Source of the DNA: Prosthecobacter sp. | GTDB taxonomy: Bacteria; Verrucomicrobiota; Verrucomicrobiia; Verrucomicrobiales; Verrucomicrobiaceae | Length of the DNA: 60,606 nt | Assembly: GCA_021733925.1 (NCBI GenBank) | Contig: JAIPJY010000042.1 | Coordinates: 1-60,606 of the forward strand | Reading direction: 5' to 3' | Shown: piece after piece, positions 33,069 to 42,843 of the stretch | How the letters are laid out: every line of letters begins with the position of its first letter | Position numbering within the stretch: the stretch's first letter is position 1 | The notes under the pieces: model-generated | The model's database searches: none | Told to the model about the DNA's origin: nothing | Seen by the model: the letters and a program-made list of their open reading frames with translations, nothing else | Position numbers and translations under genes: made by a program

Positions 33069-33960
33069 AACTCGCTCTTTCCTCGACCCGGTGGTCCTTT
33101 CGCGTCTCATGGCGCTTCCCCTCAACGCTCGCCACGCCATGCTCGGCGGCGTGTCGGGCAAGCATCGCAGTCCCGTGCGCGGTTCCTCGCTCGAATTCGC
33201 GCAGTACCGCAAATATGTCCCCGGCGATGACACCCGCCGTCTCGACTGGCGCACCTGGGGCCGCAGTGACCGCTTTTACATCAAGGAATTCGAGGCCGAC
33301 ACGAACCTGCGACTCTGCCTGCTCATGGACACCAGCGGCAGCATGAACTACGGCCCCGCAGGCAGCACACGCTTTGACTACGCGCGTAAGCTCGCGGGCA
33401 CGCTTGGCTACGTGGCCGCGCAGCAGGGCGATGCCGTGGGCCTGTGGAGTCTCGCGGAGAAGCCGGTGGAAATTCCCGCCAAACGAGGGGCCTCGCATCT
33501 GGGGCTCGTGCTTGATCAAATGGCGGGCATCCAGCCGGTCGGCAGCACCACGCTGCTCACTGCGCTGCATGACGCGGCTGAAAAAATCCGCCAGCGTGCG
33601 CTCGTCATCGTTTTCTCCGATCTCTTTGTGCCGCCGGCTGAACTGAAGTCCGCCATTCAGCACCTGCGCTTTCGCAAGCATGACGTGGCCCTCTTCCACC
33701 TGCTGGACCAGCAGGAACTCGACTTCGACTTCGACCGACCCGCGCGCTTCATCGACATGGAAGGCGGCGAAGCCATCCTCGCCGACCCCAGCCTCATCGC
33801 CCGCAACTACCGCGAGGCCGTGCGTCAGTACATGCACGAGATGGACGAACTCGTCCGCACGACCGCCATCGACTACCACCGCGTGAAGCTGCACGAGAAG
33901 TATGATGATGTGCTCGCGAAGTTTCTGCTGGCGCGCATTCAGAAGAAGGGGGGCCGGTGA
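33058..33960 (+). CDS. DUF58 protein with von Willebrand A-like fold
   Basis: The ATG at 33058 is preceded by GGAGG (33045-33049) at eight bases, one of the few clear Shine-Dalgarno sites in the window, and is preferred over the ATG at 33043. The 300-residue protein carries RRLDWRTWGRSDRFYIKEFEA, diagnostic of DUF58, and the MIDAS-like LLMDTSGSMN (Asp91, Ser93, Ser95). DUF58 proteins are standard partners of MoxR ATPases and bind a divalent metal. It follows MoxR after 188 bases occupied by a decayed gene. Confidence 0.94.
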   Translation: MASETRSFLDPVVLSRLMALPLNARHAMLGGVSGKHRSPVRGSSLEFAQYRKYVPGDDTRRLDWRTWGRSDRFYIKEFEADTNLRLCLLMDTSGSMNYGPAGSTRFDYARKLAGTLGYVAAQQGDAVGLWSLAEKPVEIPAKRGASHLGLVLDQMAGIQPVGSTTLLTALHDAAEKIRQRALVIVFSDLFVPPAELKSAIQHLRFRKHDVALFHLLDQQELDFDFDRPARFIDMEGGEAILADPSLIARNYREAVRQYMHEMDELVRTTAIDYHRVKLHEKYDDVLAKFLLARIQKKGGR

Positions 33961-34454
33961 TGCGTGAAGATCTCACGCCTTTGGCTTCAATCCTCAAGCG
34001 TCAGCCGCATTACAGTTTCATGCGGCCTGGCGACTTTGTCTGGTTTGTTCTGCTCCTGATCTTCACCGCTTGGAAGTTCTGGATCCTGAAAGACTTTCCT
34101 GACCCTTATTTTACGGAGTTGCTCAACTTTGCGATCATTTCACTGCTCGCATTGGTCTGGTATGCATGGATACGCATCCGAAGAAGAAACTGCTGTGCTG
34201 ACACGGGAGAGTTAATCATCGCCGTCTTTTTTCCGCAGGCCTACAAGATTGCCCTCGACTACTTTGCGGCGGAAGGTGGGTCTGTGTGGGGCGTTCCATT
34301 TTGGATGTACGCGCTCTTCTTGCCTGTCGTGGCATATCGAATTTGGAATGCTCCTAAGGTCGCAAAAGAGCAGGAGGATCTGCGGTCCGCAGCAGAAGAA
34401 GCGTTCCGGGCTGCGCAGGCTGGCCCTCGTTTCACTCACATCGAGAACCCATGA
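33960..34454 (+). CDS. Membrane protein of unknown function in the MoxR operon
   Basis: A 164-residue protein with two hydrophobic segments near residues 26-44 and 58-76, then a further one near 115-135 and a polar C-terminal helix (KEQEDLRSAAEEAFRAA). The ATG at 33960 overlaps the DUF58 stop codon (TGATG), and its own end overlaps the next gene. It occupies the slot between DUF58 and BatA-like genes. Codon use is less GC-biased than in its neighbours. No family recognised. Confidence 0.8.
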   Translation: MREDLTPLASILKRQPHYSFMRPGDFVWFVLLLIFTAWKFWILKDFPDPYFTELLNFAIISLLALVWYAWIRIRRRNCCADTGELIIAVFFPQAYKIALDYFAAEGGSVWGVPFWMYALFLPVVAYRIWNAPKVAKEQEDLRSAAEEAFRAAQAGPRFTHIENP

Positions 34455-36445
34455 CCTTCCTCGCTCCAGCGCTTCTCTTCGCCCTGCCGCTCGCGCTGCT
34501 GCCGGTGGTCATTCATTTGATCCACCTGTATCGGCGGCGGCAGGTGAAGTGGGCGGCGATGATGTTTCTGCAGATGGCGCAGCGGATGAACAAGGGGTTG
34601 TCGCGGCTGCGGCAGATTTTGATCCTGGCGTTTCGCGTGCTGGCGGTGGCGGCGATTTTGTTTGTGATCACGCGGCCGATGGCGGGTGGATTGCTCGGGC
34701 TCACGGGTGGGGTGCCTGACACGGTGATCGTGCTGCTGGACCGATCGGCCAGCATGGAGCAGCAGAACCTCGCCAGCGCCACGAGCAAGCGTGCGGCGGG
34801 TATTTCGAAACTGGCGCAGGCTTTGCGTGATACGGTGGGGGTGCGCTCGAAGCTGGTATTGATCGAGAATGCGCACTTGCAGCCGCAGTTGTTGGAGAAG
34901 CCGGAGTCGCTGATCGATCTGCCGCTTACCGGACCTACGGACACTGCGGCGGATATTCCTGCGCTGCTGCAGGGGGCGCTGGATTACATCACGAAGAATC
35001 AAACGGGCCGCACGGATGTCTGGGTGCTGAGTGATCTGCGCCAGAGCGACTGGGATGCGGGCAGCGGACGCTGGCAGGCGCTGCGCAGCGCCTTCACCAC
35101 GCTGAAGGGGCTGCGGCTGCATCTGCTGACGTATGCGCAGCCTGCGGCGCAGAACCTTGCCGTTTCGGTGCAGCGTGTTGTGCGTAATGAGACCGCTGGC
35201 AAGGCTGAGCTGCTGCTGGATCTGCGTGTGACGCGAGATGCGTCCGCACATGAACCGCTGGAGCTGCCGCTGCGTTTTGTGATCAATGATGTGAGCACCA
35301 CGATCAAGGTGGAGATGAAGGACTCGCAGCTTGTGCTGCAAGGCCATGCCATTCCCATCGACAAAACGACCAAACGCGGGGAGGGTCGGGTCGAACTGCC
35401 CGCCGATGCCTCGCCGTCTGACAATGTGTTTCACTTTGTGTTTGATGAACCGGCGGTGCTGCAGTCGGTGATTGTCAGCGATGATGAAGCTGAGGCCGGG
35501 CCGTTGCAGGCGGCGCTGGAGGCTGCTGCTGATCCGACGCGTAAATATGCGGCTACAGTGCTGTTTCCTGCACGTGCTGCGGAGATTCCGTGGGATGATG
35601 TCGCGCTGATTGTCTGGCATGCGGCGCTGCCGAAGGCGGATGATTTGATTACGCAACAGCTCATGAATCATTTGAGCTCGGGTCGCAGTGTTCTGTTTCT
35701 GCCCACGGAGTCCGCCAATGCGGAAGCCTTTGGTGGGCTGCACTGGGGGGCGTGGAGCAGCGAGAGCAAGCCGGCCAGTGTCGAGTGGTGGCGCAATGAT
35801 GCGGGACTGCTGGCCAATACCCGCAGCGGCACCGCGCTGCCGGTGGGGGATCTTGAAGTGAGCCGCCGCTGCGAGATTCTTGGTGAAGGCACACCGCTGG
35901 CCCGTCTCACGGGCAATCTGCCGCTGCTCATGCGCGCGGACATTCCGGGCGATGGCAATGCGTGGTTCCTCGGCACGCTGCCGGGTTCCGGTTCTTCCAG
36001 TCTCGCACGCGATGGGGTGGTGATGTTCGCGATGCTGCATCGCGCGCTGAATGAAGGTGCGCGCAGTCTTGGCAAAGCGCAGCAGCGAGAAGCTGGTGCC
36101 ACCGCCTTGGGCAGTGGGGATCTGAGTGCGTGGAAACGATACGGTCAGACGATACTGAGCTCTGAGCAGCCGCTGCGCGCGGGCATCGTTGCAAACGGCG
36201 GCCGGCTTGTCGCGCTCAATCGACCGCTGAGTGAAGATCATCCTGAAACGCTGGGCAAAACGGCCCTCGCGGAGCTGTTTGCCGGACTCGACTACCATGT
36301 CATCGAAGACCAGGTCGAAAACGATGCCAGCCTTGCCAGCGAAGTGTGGCGCACGTTTCTCTTTTTGATGGCGCTTGCGCTCCTTGGTGAAGCGCTGCTT
36401 TGCATGCCAGGCAAGCGCGACCCACAACTTTCTCCTGCGCGATGA
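34451..36445 (+). CDS. BatA/aerotolerance-type membrane protein with vWA domain
   Basis: A 664-residue protein. The N-terminus (FLAPALLFALPLALLPVVIHLIHLYRRRQVKWAAMMFL in part) is the BatA-type N-domain with membrane helices to about residue 75. A vWA domain follows (VIVLLDRSASM; MIDAS Asp97, Ser99, Ser101). The rest resembles the long extracytoplasmic region of this family, with a GATase-like segment near 410-560. It has a C-terminal membrane helix (FLFLMALALLGEALL). Start overlaps the previous gene by four bases and end overlaps the next by four, indicating tight coupling. Confidence 0.92.
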   Translation: MTFLAPALLFALPLALLPVVIHLIHLYRRRQVKWAAMMFLQMAQRMNKGLSRLRQILILAFRVLAVAAILFVITRPMAGGLLGLTGGVPDTVIVLLDRSASMEQQNLASATSKRAAGISKLAQALRDTVGVRSKLVLIENAHLQPQLLEKPESLIDLPLTGPTDTAADIPALLQGALDYITKNQTGRTDVWVLSDLRQSDWDAGSGRWQALRSAFTTLKGLRLHLLTYAQPAAQNLAVSVQRVVRNETAGKAELLLDLRVTRDASAHEPLELPLRFVINDVSTTIKVEMKDSQLVLQGHAIPIDKTTKRGEGRVELPADASPSDNVFHFVFDEPAVLQSVIVSDDEAEAGPLQAALEAAADPTRKYAATVLFPARAAEIPWDDVALIVWHAALPKADDLITQQLMNHLSSGRSVLFLPTESANAEAFGGLHWGAWSSESKPASVEWWRNDAGLLANTRSGTALPVGDLEVSRRCEILGEGTPLARLTGNLPLLMRADIPGDGNAWFLGTLPGSGSSSLARDGVVMFAMLHRALNEGARSLGKAQQREAGATALGSGDLSAWKRYGQTILSSEQPLRAGIVANGGRLVALNRPLSEDHPETLGKTALAELFAGLDYHVIEDQVENDASLASEVWRTFLFLMALALLGEALLCMPGKRDPQLSPAR

Positions 36446-38646
36446 CACCCACCACCTCACAGCTTGTCTTCAATCCCACGCCGGTCGCTTTCGGTGTCGG
36501 TGTGGCGTTTGTCGTGGCGTTGGGGGGGCTTGCGTTCATGGCGTGGCAGCGCAGTGGTTATCGGAAGGTCATGGGGTGGCTGGAGCTGCTGCGGTTTATC
36601 ATCGCGATTGGCATTGCGATCACTCTGCTGCAGCCGGAGTGGCTGGAGACTTTCAAACCGGAGACAAAGCCCACACTGGCGGTGCTGCACGATGTCTCGG
36701 GCAGCATGACCACCAAGGATGTCATCGACAAGACGAAGCCGAACGCAGAGCCGAAGTCGCGTGAAGAAATCGCCAAACCCTTGATTGATGCCAAGCTTTG
36801 GGAGTCGCTGAAGGAGCGCATGGATGTGGTGATTGAGCCGTTTTCATCCGCGCAAACTCCACCCTCGGAAGGGACGGACATTCATGCGGCGCTGGCGGCG
36901 GTTCTGGAGAAGCAGCCGAACCTCAAGGCGGTGGTGCTGATCAGCGACGGGGACTGGAACACGGGGGCCGCGCCATCGCAGGCCACCACAAGGCTGCGCA
37001 TGCGGGAGGTGCCGGTGTTTGCGGTGCCCACGGGTGCGGAGACGCGGCTGCCGGATGTGGAACTCAGCAGCTTTGATGTGCCGACATTTGCTGTGGCAGG
37101 CAAGCCGTTGCGCATTCCTTTCACCATCGAGAGTTCGCTGCCGCGTGATGAGGTCGTGATGCTGGAGATGAAATCTTCCAGTGGCGAGATCATTACCAAG
37201 GAGGTCACGCTGCCTGCCATGAGCCGCTATCAAGACGTCATCGGCTGGAAGCCGGACAAACCCGGCGAGGTGAAGCTCACGCTGACGATTCCGAAGACAT
37301 CGAGCGAGCGCTACCCTGAAAACAACTCGCAGGAGGCGCCGCTATCGATCCGCAAGGAGCAGCTCCGCGTGCTGGTGATCGAATCGTTTCCGCGCTGGGA
37401 GTACCGCTATCTGCGCAATGCGCTGGAACGCGATCCGGGCGTGGATGTCAGCTGCCTGCTGCTGCATCCCGGGCTTGGGAAGGTGGGGGATGGGCGCGGC
37501 TATTTGAAGGCCTTTCCGAAGGATGACGAACTGACGAAATACGATGTGGTGTTTCTGGGCGATGTCGGTCTGGCGAAGGGGCAGCTCACCGCAGAGAACT
37601 GTGTTTCACTGCAAAAGCTTGTGCGCGATCAGGCGGGCGGGCTCGTCCTGATGCCGGGCTTCCATGGTTTTCAATCGACGCTGCAGGACACGCCGCTGGC
37701 CGATCTCCTGCCGGTGATCTGGGACGCTGCGCAGCCGCGAGGCTGGGGCTCGTCGTCGCCGGGCAAGTTTGCGCTCACTGAAGCAGGGACGCGCAGCCTT
37801 TTGACCAAGCTCGAAGACAGTGATGATGCCAGCGCCCGCGTGTGGAGCAATCTGCCGGGCTTTCAGTGGTATGCGCCCGCGCTGCGTGCCAAAGCGGGCA
37901 GCGAGGTGCTGGCAACGCATGCCACGGAGTCGAACCAGTTTGGCCGTGTGCCGCTGATCGTGACGAAGACTTATGGGGCGGGCAAAATTCTGTTCATGGG
38001 CACCGATGGCGCGTGGCGCTGGCGCAAAGGGGTGGAGGACAAATACCATTACCGCTTCTGGGGTCAGGTGGTGCGCTGGATGGCCTACCAGCGTAACATG
38101 AGCAGCGGCGACAAGATGCGCCTGTTTTACTCACCGGACCGTCCACGCACCGGCGATGTGCTGACACTGAATGCGAACGTCATGAGCGTCACCGGGGAGC
38201 CGTTGCGCGACGGCGTGGTGATGGCTCAAATTGCAGCGCCCAGTGGCAAGGTCAGCAGTGTGCGCCTGATGCCTGCTGGTGAGGAGGCTTGGGGGTTGTT
38301 CAACGGCGTGTTCAGCCCTGTGGAGCCGGGTGAGCACGTGGTGCAACTTAGTTGCGCGGAAGCGGGGTCGTCGCTGGAGACGAAGATTTCGATCCAGGGC
38401 ACCAGCCGTGAAAAGCGCGGCCAGCCAGCGCGGCTTGACGTGATGCGTGAGATTGCGCGGTTCACCAAAGGCGAAGTGCTCGATGCGGGCAACCCCGCCG
38501 CGATCCTCGCCGCGATCTCCGCCATTCCGGAGCCAGCCGTGCAGGAACGCCGGCTGCAAATCTGGTCACATCCCGCCTGGGCAGGGCTGCTGGTGGTGCT
38601 GATGAGCCTTTTTTGGGTCGGAAGAAAGGCCGCCGGAACGTTCTAA
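36442..38646 (+). CDS. Second vWA membrane protein with glutamine-amidotransferase-like domain
   Basis: The ATG at 36442 gives 734 residues; the frame is open back to 36400 but that would overlap the previous gene by 46 bases. Two N-terminal helices (about 15-34, 48-64) lead to a vWA-like domain with LHDVSGSM (Asp84, Ser86, Ser88). A class I GATase-like fold lies at about 300-540 (VLVIESFPRWEYRYLRNALERD, VLMPGFHGF), probably non-catalytic since no triad is evident. A C-terminal helix near 710-727 closes the protein. It should span the inner membrane with the vWA facing the periplasm. The 53-bp gap that follows contains the junction with the toxin-antitoxin cassette. Confidence 0.92.
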   Translation: MTPTTSQLVFNPTPVAFGVGVAFVVALGGLAFMAWQRSGYRKVMGWLELLRFIIAIGIAITLLQPEWLETFKPETKPTLAVLHDVSGSMTTKDVIDKTKPNAEPKSREEIAKPLIDAKLWESLKERMDVVIEPFSSAQTPPSEGTDIHAALAAVLEKQPNLKAVVLISDGDWNTGAAPSQATTRLRMREVPVFAVPTGAETRLPDVELSSFDVPTFAVAGKPLRIPFTIESSLPRDEVVMLEMKSSSGEIITKEVTLPAMSRYQDVIGWKPDKPGEVKLTLTIPKTSSERYPENNSQEAPLSIRKEQLRVLVIESFPRWEYRYLRNALERDPGVDVSCLLLHPGLGKVGDGRGYLKAFPKDDELTKYDVVFLGDVGLAKGQLTAENCVSLQKLVRDQAGGLVLMPGFHGFQSTLQDTPLADLLPVIWDAAQPRGWGSSSPGKFALTEAGTRSLLTKLEDSDDASARVWSNLPGFQWYAPALRAKAGSEVLATHATESNQFGRVPLIVTKTYGAGKILFMGTDGAWRWRKGVEDKYHYRFWGQVVRWMAYQRNMSSGDKMRLFYSPDRPRTGDVLTLNANVMSVTGEPLRDGVVMAQIAAPSGKVSSVRLMPAGEEAWGLFNGVFSPVEPGEHVVQLSCAEAGSSLETKISIQGTSREKRGQPARLDVMREIARFTKGEVLDAGNPAAILAAISAIPEPAVQERRLQIWSHPAWAGLLVVLMSLFWVGRKAAGTF

Positions 38647-38699
38647 ATGACAGCAAATCCCAGCTTGTCAGCTTCGGCGCTGATGAATAGACTTCACCT

Positions 38700-38942
38700 A
38701 TGACTTTGGAGCTTCCTGAAATCAGCGCCATCCAGCGTTTCAGTGCAGATGATCTGCGGTTGGAACTGGCCTGCGCGTTGTATGCACGGGGAAGAGTCAG
38801 TGCTGTATCAGGAGCGGATTTGGCGAGCGTAGACCTGCTGACATTTCAAGCGGCACTGCGTGAAAGAGAGATCCCGCGACAGTATTCAGCGGAAGATCTG
38901 GACGATGATATCGCGACCTTGGACAAACTGTTCCCCGCATGA
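38700..38942 (+). CDS. UPF0175-type antitoxin
   Basis: An 80-residue protein of the UPF0175 pattern (FSADDLRLELACALYARGRVS, then SGADLASVDLLTFQAALRERE), a small helical regulatory protein usually paired with a PIN-domain toxin. Its stop codon region overlaps the toxin start by four bases. The start is preceded by TTCACCT (38693-38699). Confidence 0.85.
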   Translation: MTLELPEISAIQRFSADDLRLELACALYARGRVSAVSGADLASVDLLTFQAALREREIPRQYSAEDLDDDIATLDKLFPA

Positions 38943-39427
38943 TCGTCGTTGCGGATACCTCCGTGATTTTAAATCTCTGCTGCGTGGAGCAGTCTCATCT
39001 GCTTCCCGCTTTGTTTCATGAGGTTTGGATTCCTGACGAGGTGCGAATTGAGTTCGAGCGGTTGAGTGTGCATCAGCCGCGCTTTGAAGGTCTGCGCCTG
39101 CCGGACTGGGCGCTCATCCAGCCTGCGGCTCCGGTTTCCGCGGCACTGGCAGCACTGGCCAACCTGCATGCAGGTGAAACGGCCGCCCTGGCGCTAGCTT
39201 TGAACGGGCACGCGGACGCAATTCTCATGGATGAGTCTGCGGGCCGACGCGCTGCCCAGCTGCTAGGTCTGCCAGTGATTGGCGTCCTCGGCGTGCTGAT
39301 TCAAGCCCGCAGATCGGGCCTGCTGCCTGAGATCAAGCCAGTGCTGCAACGGCTGGCGGCAGAAGCGGGTTTTTGGTTGTCTCCGGTTTTGGTGGCAGAC
39401 GTCTTGAGAAAATGTGGGGAAACATAG
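38939..39427 (+). CDS. PIN-domain (DUF3368-type) toxin
   Basis: A 162-residue protein with VVADTSVILNL (first acidic Asp of PIN near residue 5), an HAGETAALALA block, ILMDESAGRRAAQ as the second acidic cluster and a C-terminal leucine-rich segment. PIN toxins cleave RNA. The pair UPF0175/PIN is complete and intact, and sits inside the MoxR operon on the same strand. Downstream, the next gene begins 72 bases later. Confidence 0.88.
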   Translation: MIVVADTSVILNLCCVEQSHLLPALFHEVWIPDEVRIEFERLSVHQPRFEGLRLPDWALIQPAAPVSAALAALANLHAGETAALALALNGHADAILMDESAGRRAAQLLGLPVIGVLGVLIQARRSGLLPEIKPVLQRLAAEAGFWLSPVLVADVLRKCGET

Positions 39428-39498
39428 CGGTCAGAACGTTTTAATCCCCCAATCAAATGCTCGTCAGAGACGTTTCATCAGGATAACATTCACCTATT

Positions 39499-42400
39499 AT
39501 GAAAACAGCACTGCCTGTCATCCTCGAATCTAAACTCGCGGATTTTCGCAAGCGCGTCTGGATCGTCAAGCTCACCGAGGGCCTGCTGGCGGCGGCGTTC
39601 GGGATCGTTTTCTCCTACATTCTGGTGTTTGCGCTGGATCGCGTGATGGAGACGCCGGTGTGGCTGCGCGCCGGGCTGTTGATTGCCGGTGCAGCGGTGC
39701 TGGGGCTGGGGTTGCCGCTGAAGTGGCACCGTTGGGTGTGGCGGCAGCGCAGTCTGGAGGATGCGGCAAGGCTGCTGAAGCGCACCTTCCCACGGCTGGG
39801 AGATCAACTGCTCGGGATCGTGGAGCTCGCGCATGTGGAGTCTGGTTCGACGGGGCGCAGTGAGCGGCTGGTCCAGGCCGCGATGGAGCAGGCGGCGGAG
39901 GCGGTGAAGGACAAGGACTTTTCGCATGCCGTGCCAGAAGCGAAACATTTTCAGTGGGGCTGGGCGGCGGGAGTGACGGCGCTGCTTGCCGTGGCGGCTT
40001 TGACCCTGGTTCCAGACGCAGCCTGGAATGCCCTGGCACGCTGGGCGACGCCATGGCGTGATGTGGAGCGCTTCACCTTCGCGAAGATTGAGGCGCTGCC
40101 AAACCGGCTCGTGGTGCCGTATGCGGAGCCGTTTGATCTGAAGGTGCTGCTGAACAAGGACACACGCTGGTCACCTGACTCGGCCAAGGCCCAGATCAGC
40201 GATCAGCCGGCTGTGGAGAGCAGCCTGCAGGCGGGCGCGTATCCGCTGGCGTTTCCGCCGCAGAAGGAAGATGCGGCGCTGTCGCTTTCACTCGGGGATG
40301 TGCGCAAGACGGTGAATGTGCTGCCGCGCACTCGCCCGGAATTGACGGCCTTGTCCGTGCGCACACGGCTGCCGGAGTATTTGAAGTACAAGACGGAGCC
40401 GATGACGGAAGTGCGGGGCGGTTCGGTGAGCGTGCTGAAAGGTGCGCAGGCCTCGCTGGAGGCCACGGCTTCGCGTGAACTGGCTTCGGCGGAAGTGGAT
40501 GGCGAAGCGGAAAAAGTTTCTGGCATGAAGGTGACGACACCTTTTCATCCCATCACGGCAGACGCTGAAAAGCATGTGATGTGGAAGGACCGCGATGGTC
40601 TGACGCCACGCAAGCCGCTGGTTTTGAAGATCAACGCGATTGAAGACGAGGCCCCACGGCTGGCGGCACGGCGTGAGACGCAGGAGCAGGTGGTGCTCGA
40701 TTCGGAAGTCGTGGTCTTTGATTTGGATGTGCAGGATGACTTCGGCATTCAGCGCACGGGGCTCGAATGGCGCAGCGTGAATGATGACAAGACCAAGGGT
40801 GACAAGATCGCCGCAGCAGGCGAGCCCGAGAAGAAGACGCTGGCAGCCAAGGCAACCTTTTGTGCGAGCCGTGACGGCGTGGAGCCGCAGACGCTGGAGA
40901 TTCGCGCCTGGGCGGAGGATTACCTGCCCAAGCGGAAGCGGGCCTACTCAACGGCATTCCTGCTGCATGTGCTGAACAAGTCGGACCACGCACTGTGGCT
41001 GACGGAGCAGTTCGGCAAATGGCTCGAAGCGGCCCGCGAGAGCTATGAGCGTGAGCAGCAGCTGCATGCGACGAACAAGGAACTGCGTGCGCTGACTCCG
41101 GCGGAGCTGGACCGCCCGGAGAACCGGCGGAAGATCGCGCAGCAGGCCAGCGCGGAGAATGCGAATGCGGCGCGGCTGGGCATGCTGAATCAAAGTGGCC
41201 GCAGTCTGGTGGAACAAGCCACACGGAATGATGAGTTTGATGCCAAGCGTCTCGAATCGTGGGCGACGATGCTGAAGTCGCTGCAGGACATCGCGGCCAA
41301 GCGGATGCCCAGCGTGGCGGACTTGTTGAAGCAGAGCTCGAATGCGCAGAGTGGAAAGCCAAGTCCGTCCACGGCGGCCAATCCGCCGTCGAATTCATCA
41401 CAGCAACCCTCGAAACCAGGCAAGCCGGGTGAAGGCAAGGCAAGCCAGAGCAAGCCCAGCGCGCCGCAGATTGCCAATGGGCCCGACATTCCCAAAGCCT
41501 CGGAGGGCGGCAAGGCCTCCACGGAAGAGCAGAAGAAGGACAACATGCCGAGCATCACCGACAAGGAGGGATCGATGAGCAAGGCCGAGACAGAGCCGGC
41601 TGATCCGAATGCCAAACCTTCGCCACCCAAGCCCAGTGTGATGAAACTGCCGACGACGCAGATGGCGGCGGCACCGGGCAAGAAGAAGGATGACAAAGCG
41701 GATGAGAAACCGCAGGAGCAGCCAGCATCGCAGGCACAGAAGAAAATGCAGGATGCTCTCGATGAGCAGAAGCTGCTGCTGGCCGAGTTTGCACGCGTCT
41801 CGGATGAACTGAGCGCGATCCTTGCAAGCCTGGAGGCCAGCACGTTTGTGAAGCGGCTCAAGGCGGCGTCACGCCAGCAACTCGTCGTGGCGAAGGATTT
41901 GAACACGAAGACCCTCAGCGCCTTCGGTCTGGAGCGCAAGCCGGTGCAGGATGCGGCGGCGATCGCCGAGAATGAAAAGGCGCAGAGTGAAACGGTGAGG
42001 GTGATCCAAAGCGATCTGGAGGCTTACTTCGCCCGCAAGCCGGACATGCACTTCAAGAACATCATCGGTCAGATGAAAGACACCCAGGTGGTGAAAATGC
42101 TGATGTATCTGGGCGATCAAGCGGCGGTGAATCTGAGCGGCAACAGCATGGCGGGCGCGGAATTCTGGGCTGACACGCTGGACCGCTGGGCGGAGGAGAT
42201 GGTGGCCGCGAGCGAGTGCAAATCATGCAGCAGCTGCAGCGCTGACAGCCTGCCGCCGGAGATCGTGCTCAAGGTGATGAAATCCCTGCGCGATGAGATG
42301 AAGCTGCGCGACGAGACACGTGAGCTGGAAAACGCGAAGGCCGCACTCAAAGAAGGCGAGCATGGCAAAAAATCGGCCACCCTGGCTTCGAAGCAGTTTG

Positions 42401-42843
42401 GCATCCAGGCCAACACGCGTGGTGCGTTTGATGACATCCTGCATCTGCCGCAGGGAAATGAAAAGTTTGGCAAGGAGCTGAAGCTGCTCAGCGCGGTGAT
42501 GACGGTGATGGATGAAGCGGCGGGAATACTCGACAAGGCGGACACTGGTGCACCGGCGATAGCTGCAGAGACAGAAGCCATCGAACTGCTGCTGCAGGCG
42601 AAACGTCAGGGCAAAGGGGGCGGCGGTGGCGGCTCGAACCCTGGCGGTGGCGGCGGCTCAGGCGCAGAAACCGCCGAAGCTGCGCTGGCGGATCTGGGAC
42701 CGGGCTCGGATGCAGAAGCGAATGTCAACGCGCGTCCAGTGGGCCAGGCGACGGGCAAGTCCGGGCGTGAGCTGCCGGAAGAATTCAAGACCGGACTGGA
42801 TGCGTACTTTAACAAACTGGAAGCAGGAGGCGGGGCGAAATGA
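39499..42843 (+). CDS. Large membrane protein of DUF4175-like type, MoxR operon
   Basis: A 1114-residue protein. Three N-terminal helices lie near 27-45, 56-75 and 153-172, followed by a long periplasmic region with beta-rich segments (about 185-470). A long helical and low-complexity part is rich in Ser, Pro and Lys (600-760), then a helical domain (770-1020), and a run of glycines (about 1035-1055) close to the C-terminus. I recognise the DUF4175-like layout found downstream of MoxR/vWA genes. The SCKSCSSC-type Cys cluster (ECKSCSSCSAD near 914) is notable and could bind metal. It overlaps the next gene by four bases. Confidence 0.8.
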   Translation: MKTALPVILESKLADFRKRVWIVKLTEGLLAAAFGIVFSYILVFALDRVMETPVWLRAGLLIAGAAVLGLGLPLKWHRWVWRQRSLEDAARLLKRTFPRLGDQLLGIVELAHVESGSTGRSERLVQAAMEQAAEAVKDKDFSHAVPEAKHFQWGWAAGVTALLAVAALTLVPDAAWNALARWATPWRDVERFTFAKIEALPNRLVVPYAEPFDLKVLLNKDTRWSPDSAKAQISDQPAVESSLQAGAYPLAFPPQKEDAALSLSLGDVRKTVNVLPRTRPELTALSVRTRLPEYLKYKTEPMTEVRGGSVSVLKGAQASLEATASRELASAEVDGEAEKVSGMKVTTPFHPITADAEKHVMWKDRDGLTPRKPLVLKINAIEDEAPRLAARRETQEQVVLDSEVVVFDLDVQDDFGIQRTGLEWRSVNDDKTKGDKIAAAGEPEKKTLAAKATFCASRDGVEPQTLEIRAWAEDYLPKRKRAYSTAFLLHVLNKSDHALWLTEQFGKWLEAARESYEREQQLHATNKELRALTPAELDRPENRRKIAQQASAENANAARLGMLNQSGRSLVEQATRNDEFDAKRLESWATMLKSLQDIAAKRMPSVADLLKQSSNAQSGKPSPSTAANPPSNSSQQPSKPGKPGEGKASQSKPSAPQIANGPDIPKASEGGKASTEEQKKDNMPSITDKEGSMSKAETEPADPNAKPSPPKPSVMKLPTTQMAAAPGKKKDDKADEKPQEQPASQAQKKMQDALDEQKLLLAEFARVSDELSAILASLEASTFVKRLKAASRQQLVVAKDLNTKTLSAFGLERKPVQDAAAIAENEKAQSETVRVIQSDLEAYFARKPDMHFKNIIGQMKDTQVVKMLMYLGDQAAVNLSGNSMAGAEFWADTLDRWAEEMVAASECKSCSSCSADSLPPEIVLKVMKSLRDEMKLRDETRELENAKAALKEGEHGKKSATLASKQFGIQANTRGAFDDILHLPQGNEKFGKELKLLSAVMTVMDEAAGILDKADTGAPAIAAETEAIELLLQAKRQGKGGGGGGSNPGGGGGSGAETAEAALADLGPGSDAEANVNARPVGQATGKSGRELPEEFKTGLDAYFNKLEAGGGAK

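Noticed and set aside
32999-33346. A plus-strand frame beginning with MYRGEFGVDRIADERW
   Set aside because: It overlaps the DUF58 gene in another frame and has no support beyond the first few codons.
34436-36460. A 674-codon open frame on the minus strand
   Set aside because: It lies wholly opposite the BatA/vWA gene and has the Arg/Gln/His-rich composition expected from antisense of high-GC coding DNA. The plus-strand protein has clear motifs.
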